From Streptomyces sp. NBC_01268 (GTDB lineage: Bacteria > Actinomycetota > Actinomycetes > Streptomycetales > Streptomycetaceae): a stretch of 64,000 nt of DNA. Under the pieces are notes generated by a model that was given only the letters and a program-made list of their open reading frames with translations, ran no database searches and had not been told where the DNA came from. This document shows, one piece after another, positions 20,698 through 28,536 of this stretch. The position numbers and the translations under genes are program-made. Position 1 is the first letter of the stretch. Every line of letters begins with the position of its first letter. The DNA lies in NCBI RefSeq assembly GCF_036240795.1, contig NZ_CP108454.1, forward strand, positions 7,934,001-7,998,000, read 5' to 3'.

Positions 20698-21009
20698 CTA
20701 CTGCATGGGGTGCTGCATCGGCTGCTGCACGCCCTGCGGGAGCTGCGGCACGCCCGGCGGGAGCTGCTGGACACCCGGGGGCAGCTGGTGCATGGGCTGC
20801 TGCATCGGGCCACGGGCCTGGGCCATTCCCGCGGGGGCCATCCCGGCCGGTGCCATTCCGGCCGGCGGCATCCCGGCCGGCGGCATCTGGATCACACGGC
20901 TGAGGTCGCGCAGCACCTCTTCGGCGGTCCGGCGCGCGTCACCGGGCACGTCCCCCTGCTCGCGTATCAGCTCGGAGTAGATGGGGGCGGTGGTGTCCGC
21001 GTGATTCAT
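20698..21009 (-). CDS. small protein with Pro/Met/Gln-rich repeat tail, unknown function
   Basis: 103-aa protein I do not recognise. The first 43 residues look like a compact acidic helical domain (SELIREQGDVPGDARRTAEE). The rest is low complexity: repeated PAGM units, then QQPM/QLPPGVQ units, with no Cys and no hydrophobic segment. The tail could be an unstructured interaction or polymerising region. The start is ATG with a GAGG site about a dozen bases upstream. Confidence 0.6.
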   Translation of the reverse strand: MNHADTTAPIYSELIREQGDVPGDARRTAEEVLRDLSRVIQMPPAGMPPAGMAPAGMAPAGMAQARGPMQQPMHQLPPGVQQLPPGVPQLPQGVQQPMQHPMQ

Positions 21010-21447
21010 CGGGTTCGCATCCTCGGTGTTCTCGGGCGTTCTCGGGCGTGCTGGGGAGTCGTGCGGGGAGGTACACGTGTGGCCGGCCGGGCGGTGCCGG
21101 GGCCCCGAGGGCGGCCACAAGACGGCGAGTCTACGGGGCCGGGCCCGCGCTCGGGGGCACGGGTTCATCCCTCGGCCGTGAACCCGACCCTCTTGTGCGT
21201 CCGGATCGGCAGGCCCGTCTCCGTCAGGTACAGGAGGCGCGATTCCCTGAGGCGGGCCGGCCGGCGGCGGGCCGTCGTCCCGCCCGTCCGCAGCCCACGC
21301 GCGGGCCGGGGCGTCGGCACGCCGAGGTCATCCCCGGCCGGGCCACCGCCACGGACGACCGCCGTGCTGGGCGGCGATCATAAATCAGCTGGTCAGTGCG
21401 GCTCACCGACCGGAAGAATGGGCCCCCTTGAAACCGGGAGGGAACCC
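21010..21447. other. 438-base intergenic region before the RNA-repair cassette
   Basis: No convincing gene on either strand. The AT-rich patch GATCATAAATCAGCTG near 21380-21395 is the most promoter-like segment and could serve the RNA ligase operon. The rest is GC-rich without clear repeats. Confidence 0.4.
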
Positions 21448-22665
21448 ATGAGCCAGGCCTACCTGACTCTCGACGCGCTGCTGCCGGCGCAGGAGCTGGC
21501 GGCAGCCGTCGAAGCCGGGCATGTGACCCGCAAGTCGCACCCCGAGCTGCCGCTGTCCATCTACACGTACACGCGGGCCTGTCAGTACGAAGGCGTGTGG
21601 AACGAGGTCACCGTCCGCTGCCGCGGCCTCGTCGCCGACGACAGCACCGGCCGGATCGTGGCCCTGCCCCTGCCGAAGTTCTTCAACGTCTCCGAACACG
21701 AGTCCGGCCGCCCCTACGCGCCCACGCTGCCCGACGAGCCGTTCGAGGTGTACGAGAAGGTCGACGGCAGCCTCGGCGTCCTCTTCCACTACGCGGGCCG
21801 CTGGCGGGTCGCCTCCAAGGGCTCCTTCATCAGCACCCAGGCCACCTGGGCGCAGCGCCGCCTCGACGCCGCCGACACCTCGGCCCTGGTGCCCGGTGTG
21901 ACGTACCTCGCCGAGATCCTGTACCCGCAGAACCGGATCGTCGTCGACTACGGCGACCGCCGGGACCTCGTCCTGCTCGCCGCGTTCGGCCCGGACGGCA
22001 CCGAGATCGCCCTCACCGAGGCCGCGGCCCACTGGACGGGCGTCGGCTCCGTCGTCACGGTCCACCCGCCCATGCCGCTCGACGCCCTCGTCAAGCTGAC
22101 GGAGTCGAGCACCCTGCCCGACGGCGCCCCCGCGACCGGCACCGACGCCGAGGGCTTCGTGCTGCGCTTCGCCTCCGGCGTGCGCGCCAAGGCGAAGATC
22201 GCCGAGTACGTGCGCCTCCACAAGGTCCTCACCGGCGTCACCGAGCGGGACATCTGGCGCGGCCACGGCATCCAGCGCTTCGCCGACGCCCCCGCCAAGG
22301 CCCTCGCCCAAGGACTCGGCCTGTCCCCGGCGGAGCTCTCCGACGCCCGCGCCAAGGGCGGCCGTCCGCTGGACGCCCTCCTGGAGCAGGTGCCGGACGA
22401 GTTCGACACCTGGGTGCGGTCCGTCATCGCCGGACTCGAGGAGGCCTTCGCCGAGCGCGAGCGCGCCATCGACACCGCGTACGCGGCGCTCGCCCCGCTC
22501 GGCGGCGACCGGGGCGCCTTCGCCCGGGCGGCGAGGGAACTGCCCGACCCGAGCCTGCGCTCGGCCCTCTTCCTGCGCCTCGACGGGCGCCCCACCGAGC
22601 TGCTCACCTGGCGGTCCCTGCGTCCCGAGACCGCCGACCCCTTCACCACCGACGAGGAGAACTGA
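21448..22665 (+). CDS. T4 Rnl1-like RNA ligase
   Basis: 405-aa ATP-dependent RNA ligase that joins 5'-phosphate and 3'-OH RNA ends. The nucleotidyltransferase motif I is YEKVDGSLG with Lys104 as the AMP-accepting residue; motif IV appears as EGFVLRF and motif V as KAKIAEYVRLHK. A C-terminal helical domain follows, as in T4 RNA ligase 1. GGGAGG lies six bases upstream of the ATG. The stop is two bases from the start of a polynucleotide kinase-phosphatase gene, giving a complete end-healing plus sealing pair. Confidence 0.85.
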   Translation: MSQAYLTLDALLPAQELAAAVEAGHVTRKSHPELPLSIYTYTRACQYEGVWNEVTVRCRGLVADDSTGRIVALPLPKFFNVSEHESGRPYAPTLPDEPFEVYEKVDGSLGVLFHYAGRWRVASKGSFISTQATWAQRRLDAADTSALVPGVTYLAEILYPQNRIVVDYGDRRDLVLLAAFGPDGTEIALTEAAAHWTGVGSVVTVHPPMPLDALVKLTESSTLPDGAPATGTDAEGFVLRFASGVRAKAKIAEYVRLHKVLTGVTERDIWRGHGIQRFADAPAKALAQGLGLSPAELSDARAKGGRPLDALLEQVPDEFDTWVRSVIAGLEEAFAERERAIDTAYAALAPLGGDRGAFARAARELPDPSLRSALFLRLDGRPTELLTWRSLRPETADPFTTDEEN

Positions 22666-22667
22666 CC

Positions 22668-23582
22668 GTGCCCGTGGTCCACGTCATGACCGGACTGCCC
22701 GCCTCGGGCAAGACGACCGCCGCCCGCGCCCTGCAGGAGGGGTCCGAGGGCCGGATGCGCCGGGTCAACCTCGACGACCTGCGCAGCATGCTCGACGTGC
22801 CGGGCGGCGACCGCCGCTCGCACGCCCACGAGCAGACCGTCCTCGAGATCCAGGACGCGGCCGTCCGCGCCGCCGTCGACGACGGCTTCGACGTGGTCGT
22901 CGACAACACCCACCTCACCCCGCACATCCCCAAGCGCCTCAAGGCCGCCGTGGCGGGCCGCGAAGCCACCTTCGTGGTGCACGACTTCACCGACGTGCCC
23001 GTCGACGAGTGCGTCCGCCGCGACGCCGCCCGCGAGCGGCCCGTCGGCGAGGAGATCATCCGCATCCTGGCCGACAAGCACACCAAGGCCACCCGCGGCG
23101 GCTGGCGGCTCACCGAGGCCTGGCTCAACGACCGGCCGGCCGTCACCCCGTACGTCGCCGACCCCGCACTGCCCTCCGCCGTCATGTGCGACATCGACGG
23201 CACCCTGGCGCTGCGCGGGGACCGCGGCCCCTACGACTTCAGCCGCTGCGACCTCGATCTGCTCAACGAGTCGGTGCGCGAGGCCCTGCGCGCCTTCCAG
23301 CGCTCCCACCGGGACCGGATCGTGCTGCTCTCCGGCCGCAGTGAGGACCACCGGGCGCTGACGGAGGCCTGGCTGGAGCGGTACGAGGTGCCGTACGACG
23401 AGCTGTGGATGCGTGCCTCCGACGACGGCCGCTCCGACGACCTCGTCAAGGCCGAACTCTTCGACGCGCACGTGCGCCACCGCTACGCCGTCCGCGTGTC
23501 GCTGGACGACCGGGACCGGGTGGTCGCCGTGTGGCGCCGGATGGGCCTGCCCACCTGGCAGGTCAACTACGGCAACTTCTGA
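22668..23582 (+). CDS. polynucleotide kinase-phosphatase (T4 Pnkp-like)
   Basis: 304-aa bifunctional RNA/DNA end-healing enzyme. The N-terminal P-loop kinase has GLPASGKTT (Lys15) and phosphorylates 5'-OH ends; the C-terminal HAD phosphatase begins at CDIDGTLA (Asp175, Asp177) and removes 3'-phosphates. This kinase-then-phosphatase order is that of phage T4 Pnkp. The GTG start is two bases after the RNA ligase stop, with GAGGAG inside the ligase's last codons as ribosome site, so the two are co-translated. Four 21-base repeats follow the stop. Confidence 0.88.
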   Translation: MPVVHVMTGLPASGKTTAARALQEGSEGRMRRVNLDDLRSMLDVPGGDRRSHAHEQTVLEIQDAAVRAAVDDGFDVVVDNTHLTPHIPKRLKAAVAGREATFVVHDFTDVPVDECVRRDAARERPVGEEIIRILADKHTKATRGGWRLTEAWLNDRPAVTPYVADPALPSAVMCDIDGTLALRGDRGPYDFSRCDLDLLNESVREALRAFQRSHRDRIVLLSGRSEDHRALTEAWLERYEVPYDELWMRASDDGRSDDLVKAELFDAHVRHRYAVRVSLDDRDRVVAVWRRMGLPTWQVNYGNF

Positions 23583-23585
23583 CCC

Positions 23586-23669
23586 GGGACGGCCGAGTTC
23601 CGGCCCGGGATAGCAGAGTTCCGGCCGGGGATGGCCGAGTTCCGGCCGAGGAAGGCCCAGTTCCGCCCT
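23586..23669. repeat. four tandem 21-base repeats
   Basis: Four head-to-tail copies at 23586, 23607, 23628 and 23649, each built around GGCCGAGTTCCGGCC. They begin three bases after the kinase-phosphatase stop codon. Each unit carries a GGCC...GGCC inverted pair, so the transcript can fold repeatedly. They could act as terminator or mRNA-stability structure, or be a neutral minisatellite. Confidence 0.75.
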
Positions 23670-23813
23670 GGGCACCCGGTCGTATCCGGCCTCGGTCTCG
23701 CGACCTAGGCCCGGTGCGACCGTAGCCGGATGCCGCACCGGCCTCCGCCGTCCTAGGGTGGCGGGGGCCCACCACGGCTGATGACCCGCCCGACCGAGGA
23801 GATGTAACCGCGC

Positions 23814-25130
23814 ATGATCCGCCGCACCGACGAGGTCGAAGACCTCATGCACCGCTTCCCCCACGTTCCCAGGGAGGCGGTGATCAAGGAGGATCTGCTG
23901 CGCGGCGGCATCGCCTTCGACGACTCGGCCCTCACGGACAGCGCCAACGATGCGTCCGGCGAGGTCAAGCCCAAGTCGTACTTCATCTTCTCCTTCGACC
24001 ACCGCACCCTGCCGGAGCTCGGCGAGGCCGCCCTGCGCCGCCCGCCGGAGGAGATCGTGCTCACCGGCGGCCCGTACGAGCTGCGCCGCACCGTCGTGTC
24101 CGTCCGCGTCAACCCGGCCTCGCCGTACCGCGTCGCCGCGGGCGAGGACGGCATGCTGGGGCTGTACCTCGACGGGCGCCGCATCGCGGACGTCGGCCTG
24201 CCGCCCATGCCGGAGTACTACCGGCACACCCTCGCCAGCGGGAAGTCCGTGATGGAGGTGGCCCCCACGATCCAGTGGGGCTACCTGATCTACCTCACCG
24301 TCTTCCGCGTCTGCCAGTACTTCGGCGCGAAGGAGGAGTGCCAGTACTGCGACATCAACCACAACTGGCGCCAGCACAAGGCGGCCGGACGCCCCTACAC
24401 CGGCGTCAAGGACGTGGAGGAGGTCCTGGAGGCACTGGCGATCATCGACAAGTACGACACGACCGGCGCCTCGACCGCGTACACCCTGACCGGCGGCGCG
24501 GTCACCTCCCAGGTCGGCGGCAAGGACGAGGCGGACTTCTACGGCCAGTACGCGCAGGCCATCGAGGAGCGCTTCCCCGGCCGCTGGATCGGCAAGGTCG
24601 TCGCCCAGGCGCTGCCCAAGGCCGACGTCCAGCGCTTCAAGGACGACGGCATCCAGATCTACCACCCCAACTACGAGGTGTGGGACCGGCGCCTCTTCGA
24701 GCTGTACTGCCCCGGCAAGGAGCGCTACGTCGGCCGCGACGAGTGGCACCGCCGGATCCTGGACTCCGCGGAGGTCTTCGGGCCGCGCAACGTCATCCCC
24801 AACTTCGTGGCCGGCGTCGAGATGGCCGAGCCCTTCGGCTTCACCACGGTCGACGAGGCCATCGCCTCCACCACGGAGGGCCTGGAGTACTTCATGTCGC
24901 GCGGCATCACGCCCCGCTTCACCACCTGGTGCCCCGAGCCCACCACCCCGCTCGGCAAGGCCAACCCGGAGGGCGCCCCGCTGGAGTACCACATCCGGCT
25001 CCTGGAGGCCTACCGCGCGACCATGGAGTCGCACGGCCTCAGTTCGCCCCCCGGCTACGGCCCGGCGGGCCCCGGCCGCGCCGTCTTCTCCGTGAGCTCC
25101 TTCATGGACAGCCTCCCGTCGAACGACTGA
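23814..25130 (+). CDS. radical SAM protein with C-x8-C-x2-C cluster motif
   Basis: 438-aa protein of the radical SAM superfamily. The three cluster cysteines are Cys167, Cys176 and Cys179 in VCQYFGAKEECQYCDINHN, spaced C-x8-C-x2-C rather than the classic C-x3-C-x2-C. The downstream TLTGGAVTSQ fits the SAM-binding GGE-type motif, and the TIM-barrel-like body runs to about 400. A Cys-Pro pair near the end (WCPEPTTPLGK) may hold substrate or an extra cluster. The reaction is unknown. It lies 230 bases after the RNA-repair pair. Confidence 0.75.
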   Translation: MIRRTDEVEDLMHRFPHVPREAVIKEDLLRGGIAFDDSALTDSANDASGEVKPKSYFIFSFDHRTLPELGEAALRRPPEEIVLTGGPYELRRTVVSVRVNPASPYRVAAGEDGMLGLYLDGRRIADVGLPPMPEYYRHTLASGKSVMEVAPTIQWGYLIYLTVFRVCQYFGAKEECQYCDINHNWRQHKAAGRPYTGVKDVEEVLEALAIIDKYDTTGASTAYTLTGGAVTSQVGGKDEADFYGQYAQAIEERFPGRWIGKVVAQALPKADVQRFKDDGIQIYHPNYEVWDRRLFELYCPGKERYVGRDEWHRRILDSAEVFGPRNVIPNFVAGVEMAEPFGFTTVDEAIASTTEGLEYFMSRGITPRFTTWCPEPTTPLGKANPEGAPLEYHIRLLEAYRATMESHGLSSPPGYGPAGPGRAVFSVSSFMDSLPSND

Positions 25131-25150
25131 CGGGCACCGCCCGACCGCTC

Positions 25151-25182
25151 CCGGACCGCGCCGCAGGACGCGGACGGTCCGG
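25151..25182 (+). terminator. hairpin after the radical SAM gene
   Basis: Inverted repeat CCGGACCG (25151-25158) / CGGTCCGG (25175-25182) with a 16-base loop that can itself pair partly, 20 bases after the radical SAM stop. A likely terminator separating it from the sugar kinase. Confidence 0.55.
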
Positions 25183-25188
25183 GGCGGG

Positions 25189-25217
25189 CTTGCGGAATTT
25201 CTTGCAGGATCTTGCAG
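25189..25217 (+). promoter_or_regulatory. CTTGCAG direct repeats, MalR/LacI-type operator candidate
   Basis: CTTGCGG at 25189-25195 and CTTGCAG at 25201-25207 and 25211-25217, on one strand, about 30 bases before the kinase start. From memory, directly repeated CTTGCAG heptamers occur in Streptomyces maltose and amylase promoters controlled by the LacI-family repressor MalR. Use of the motif here, before a sugar kinase, is inference. Confidence 0.5.
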
Positions 25218-25247
25218 GGGTTCGGCGGGCGCTGTTTGACTGCGCGC

Positions 25248-26201
25248 ATGAGCAGCGACAGCCCCAGTGATGCCGAGACCGACATCGACGTCCTCGTCCT
25301 CGGTGGTGCCGGCGTCGACACCATCGTGTACGTGCCCGAACTCCCCCTGCCCTTCGCCGACAGCCACATGATCCGGCCCGGCATCGAGACCCGGGCCGGC
25401 CAGACCGGCGACTTCGTCGCTCTCGGGCTGCACCGGCTGGGGCTGCGGACCCACCACCTCGACCTGGTCGGCGCCGACCCCGAGGGCGAGCTCGTGCGCG
25501 GGTTCCACCGGGAGCAGGGCATCCCGCTCACCGACGTGCCGCACCCCGCCGGGACCAAGCGGGCGGTCAACCTCGTCGGGCCGGACGGACGCAGGCTCTC
25601 GCTGTACGACGCGACCCGGGGCGACGACGACGACCGGCTGCCGCCGGAGACGGTGAAGGCGCTCGCCGCCCGCAGCGGGCACGCCCATGTCTCGCTGACC
25701 CAGCCGTGCGCCCACGCCCTGCCCGCGCTGCGGGACGCCGGGCTGACCCTCTCGACCGACCTGCACGACTGGGACGGCTCCTCCGCCTACCACGAGGCCT
25801 TCGCGTACGACGCCGACGTCGTCTTCCTCTCCACCGTCGCCCTGGACGACGTGGAACGCACCATGCGCGGCATCGCCGCCCACGGGCGCGCGTCCGTCGT
25901 CGTCGCCACCGCCGGCGCGGAAGGCGCGTACCTCCTGAGCGGTGCGGGCGCCGAACTCGTCCATGTGCCCGCCGTCACCCCGCCCGCCCCCGTCGTCGAC
26001 AGCAACGGCGCCGGCGACGCCTTCGCCGCGGGCTTCCTGGCCGCCTGGCTTTCCGGGGCTCCCGTACGGGAGTGCGCCCTGCACGGCTCCGTGGCCGGGG
26101 CGTACGCCTGCACCGTGCCGGCCACCCGGACCGACGCCATCGGACGGGACGCGCTCAGGGCGGAGGTGGCACGGCTGCGCGCCGCACCGGGTGGTCACTG
26201 A
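25248..26201 (+). CDS. PfkB-family carbohydrate kinase
   Basis: 317-aa ribokinase/PfkB-type kinase phosphorylating a sugar, nucleoside or related alcohol. The N-terminal GGAGVDT and the C-terminal signature VVDSNGAGDAFAAGF with catalytic Asp are present. The ATG at 25248 is used; it lacks a clear ribosome site and may be leaderless, as a TTG further upstream would sit inside the CTTGCAG repeats. An RNase H gene begins 29 bases downstream. Confidence 0.87.
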   Translation: MSSDSPSDAETDIDVLVLGGAGVDTIVYVPELPLPFADSHMIRPGIETRAGQTGDFVALGLHRLGLRTHHLDLVGADPEGELVRGFHREQGIPLTDVPHPAGTKRAVNLVGPDGRRLSLYDATRGDDDDRLPPETVKALAARSGHAHVSLTQPCAHALPALRDAGLTLSTDLHDWDGSSAYHEAFAYDADVVFLSTVALDDVERTMRGIAAHGRASVVVATAGAEGAYLLSGAGAELVHVPAVTPPAPVVDSNGAGDAFAAGFLAAWLSGAPVRECALHGSVAGAYACTVPATRTDAIGRDALRAEVARLRAAPGGH

Positions 26202-26230
26202 CCTGTCGGGGGACATGTCAGGATCGGAGG

Positions 26231-26923
26231 ATGACAGAGAAGATCATCGCGGCGTGCGACGGCGCGTCCAAGGGCAATCCCGGACCCGCGGCCTGGGCCT
26301 GGGTCATCGGCGCCGGGGACGGCGAGGTCGCCCACTGGGAGGCCGGACCGCTCGGCACGGCGACCAACAACGTCGCCGAACTCACCGCGCTGCTCAGGCT
26401 GCTTGAGCACATCGACCCCGCCGTGCCCGCCGAGGTGCGGATGGACTCGCAGTACGCGATGAAGGCGGTCACCACCTGGCTGCCGGGCTGGCGCCGCAAG
26501 GGCTGGAAGACGTCGGCCGGCACCCCGGTGGCCAACAAGGAGCTCGTGGTGCGGATCGACGAGCTGCTCGCCGACCGGCGGGTCGAGTTCGTCTACACCC
26601 CCGCCCACCAGGTCGACGGCGACCCCCTCAACGACGCCGCCGACCGGGCCGCCAGCCACACCGCCCGCACCCAGGAGCCCGCCGGTTCCGCCGCCGGCTC
26701 GCCCCTGCCGCCGCCGGAGCCCGGATCCACCCGCCCGGCGGCCGCGAAGCGTGCCCCGAAGGCGGCGGGCGGAGCCCGCAAGGCGGGTACCTCCGGAAGC
26801 CCCACGCTCAAGGCCCGCTTCCCCGGTCGCTGCCGCTGCGGAAAGGCGTACGACAAGGGCGAGACGATCACCAAGAACCCCGACGGCTGGGGCCATCCCA
26901 CCTGCGCGGAAGCGGTTTCCTAG
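26231..26923 (+). CDS. RNase H (type I) with C-terminal Cys-rich extension
   Basis: 230-aa ribonuclease cleaving RNA in RNA:DNA hybrids. Catalytic acidic residues are Asp10 (CDGASKGNPGP), Glu50 (NNVAELTAL), Asp72 (MDSQYA) and Asp135 (LNDAADRAA), with His in the PAHQ loop. After the RNase H domain (1-145) comes a Pro/Ala/Lys-rich linker and a short domain GRCRCGK...HPTC that may bind zinc. GGAGG lies immediately before the ATG. It follows the sugar kinase closely and is probably co-transcribed with it. Confidence 0.88.
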   Translation: MTEKIIAACDGASKGNPGPAAWAWVIGAGDGEVAHWEAGPLGTATNNVAELTALLRLLEHIDPAVPAEVRMDSQYAMKAVTTWLPGWRRKGWKTSAGTPVANKELVVRIDELLADRRVEFVYTPAHQVDGDPLNDAADRAASHTARTQEPAGSAAGSPLPPPEPGSTRPAAAKRAPKAAGGARKAGTSGSPTLKARFPGRCRCGKAYDKGETITKNPDGWGHPTCAEAVS

Positions 26924-26925
26924 GG

Positions 26926-26950
26926 CCCCTCGGAAGGGGGCTCCGAGGGG
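26926..26950 (+). terminator. hairpin terminator after the RNase H gene
   Basis: Nine-base stem CCCCTCGGA / TCCGAGGGG with a seven-base loop, three bases after the stop codon and followed by GGTTTG. Ends the plus-strand run that starts at the RNA ligase. Confidence 0.75.
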
Positions 26951-27197
26951 GGTTTGCGCCATGTGAGGGATCGGGGTGAACCGGACATTCACCCAGCCGT
27001 GCGCTCGGGTTCGTGTGGGGTTCTGTTCAGGACGCGCCGCGGGCTGCATACTGTCCTCCTCGCACCGGTGACGAACCGTTTCATGGCCCGTTTTGCCCAT
27101 CAGGCGAAGTGGTCGGCATCCGGCGCGAACCTCACCCCGTCATTCCCGCCGTGATCCGGCGTGGGATGTCCCCTGCCCGTGAAAGACCCGAGGTTCC

Positions 27198-27923
27198 GTG
27201 CCAGTACCTGTAGTCCTTGCCGGGCGCACCGTGCGCCTGGAGCCGCTGGCCATGCGCCACGCCGAGGGCATCGCCTGGGCGGGCGCACTGGATCGTGCGG
27301 CCTATGCCTACACCGCCGTGCCCCACGGCCTTGACGCCTCCTGCGACTACATCGCCCGCGCGCTCGCCGATCAGGCGGCGGGCAGGGCGTTGCCCTTCGC
27401 CCTGGTCAATCCCCGCAACGGCCGGGTTCTCGGATCCACCCGGTTCCTGGAACTCGACTACTGGCGCGGGCCCCTCGTGTGGCCGCCGACCACCGGCACG
27501 CCCCACGGCGACCCCCTGACGGCCGTGCCCGACGCGGTGGAGATCGGCAACACCTGGATCTCCACCGAGGCGCGCGGGACCGGCGTCAACACCGAGGCCA
27601 AGTACCTCATGCTGCGTCACGCGTTCGAGAGCTGGGGCGTACGCCGCCTCTCGATGCGCGCCGACGCCCGCAACAGCCGCTCCCGGGCCGCGATCGAACG
27701 CCTCGGCGCCACCTGCGAGGGTGTGCGCCGGGCTCACTCCCGCGGCCTGGACGGGGTCGTCCGCGACACCGCGTTCTACTCCGTCCTCGACGACGAGTGG
27801 CCGGCCGTGCGCGGCATCATCGAGCTCCGCCTGCCGGGCCTGCGCCCGCAGGGCGTGCTCGGGCGCGCCTACCCCGGCGAGACCCGGGAACACGGGGGCG
27901 CCGGGGAGCTGCAGCCCGCGTAG
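27198..27923 (+). CDS. GNAT acetyltransferase (RimJ/RimL-like)
   Basis: 241-aa acetyltransferase of the RimJ/RimL group that modifies N termini or small molecules. The segment EIGNTWISTEARGTGVNTEAK matches the acetyl-CoA loop of this subfamily, and RADARNSRSRAAIERLGA the following helix. The C-terminal 40 residues are an extra tail. The GTG start has GAGG eight bases upstream. The 270-base gap before it holds the RNase H terminator and an AT-richer segment likely to be the promoter. Confidence 0.83.
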   Translation: MPVPVVLAGRTVRLEPLAMRHAEGIAWAGALDRAAYAYTAVPHGLDASCDYIARALADQAAGRALPFALVNPRNGRVLGSTRFLELDYWRGPLVWPPTTGTPHGDPLTAVPDAVEIGNTWISTEARGTGVNTEAKYLMLRHAFESWGVRRLSMRADARNSRSRAAIERLGATCEGVRRAHSRGLDGVVRDTAFYSVLDDEWPAVRGIIELRLPGLRPQGVLGRAYPGETREHGGAGELQPA

Positions 27924-27953
27924 CGGGACCGCGGACCGCACGAGGGCGGCGGC

Positions 27954-28367
27954 TCAGACCCGCAGCCGGCCCGGGCGCCCCACGCGGGGCGCCGGAGGCC
28001 GGGCCGGCCCCGAGGGCGCACCACCGCCGGGCTCCGGGGCGGACGGCTCCGGGAGCAATACGTCGTCGAGGCCGGCCAGCCGGATCAGGCGCAGGATCGC
28101 CGGCTGGTCGCACACCAGGCACCAGGTCGCGCCGCGCCCCCGTACGCGCTGCGCACACCGCACCAGGAGCCCGAGCCCCGACGCGTCGCAGAAGTCGAGA
28201 TGGCGCAGATCGACCGTGAACGCGGCGGCCTCGCGGGTGAGGTCGTCGAGTTCCGGCCGGACGTGCTGCACCAGCACCAGGTCGAGCTCGCCGTACAGCT
28301 CGACGGTGGTCAGGCCCTCGCTCGACCGGACGGCGAGGTGCGGTTCGCGGCGTCGGATCAGATGCAT
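27954..28367 (-). CDS. STAS-domain anti-sigma-factor antagonist
   Basis: 137-aa STAS protein of the anti-anti-sigma type. The motif DFCDASGLGLLVR contains the serine normally phosphorylated by a partner anti-sigma kinase. A 35-residue Pro/Gly-rich tail follows the domain. ATG at 28367 is chosen because GGAG sits seven bases upstream. No anti-sigma kinase is adjacent, so its target sigma factor, perhaps the SigB/SigF-type protein near 47 kb, is unknown. Confidence 0.82.
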   Translation of the reverse strand: MHLIRRREPHLAVRSSEGLTTVELYGELDLVLVQHVRPELDDLTREAAAFTVDLRHLDFCDASGLGLLVRCAQRVRGRGATWCLVCDQPAILRLIRLAGLDDVLLPEPSAPEPGGGAPSGPARPPAPRVGRPGRLRV

Positions 28368-28536
28368 GGACACGCTCCAGTGGATCGGCCCCCGTGAGAC
28401 GAGGTTCCCGGTCACTACAGAGGCAGACACGTTTCTCCACATCCGCCATCACCCGAAGAGGTGAATTCGGCGCATTTACGCCCGCTTGCGCTCCGGTGGC
28501 GCGCCAGGTGGCGTGAGGCGCTGCCCGTCTGAGCGG

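Noticed and set aside
21948..26216. Very long minus-strand open frame across the RNA-repair to sugar-kinase region
   Set aside because: GC-rich third-position effect opposite real plus-strand genes; the translation is Val/Gly/Asp-rich with no motif and spans several clear plus-strand genes.
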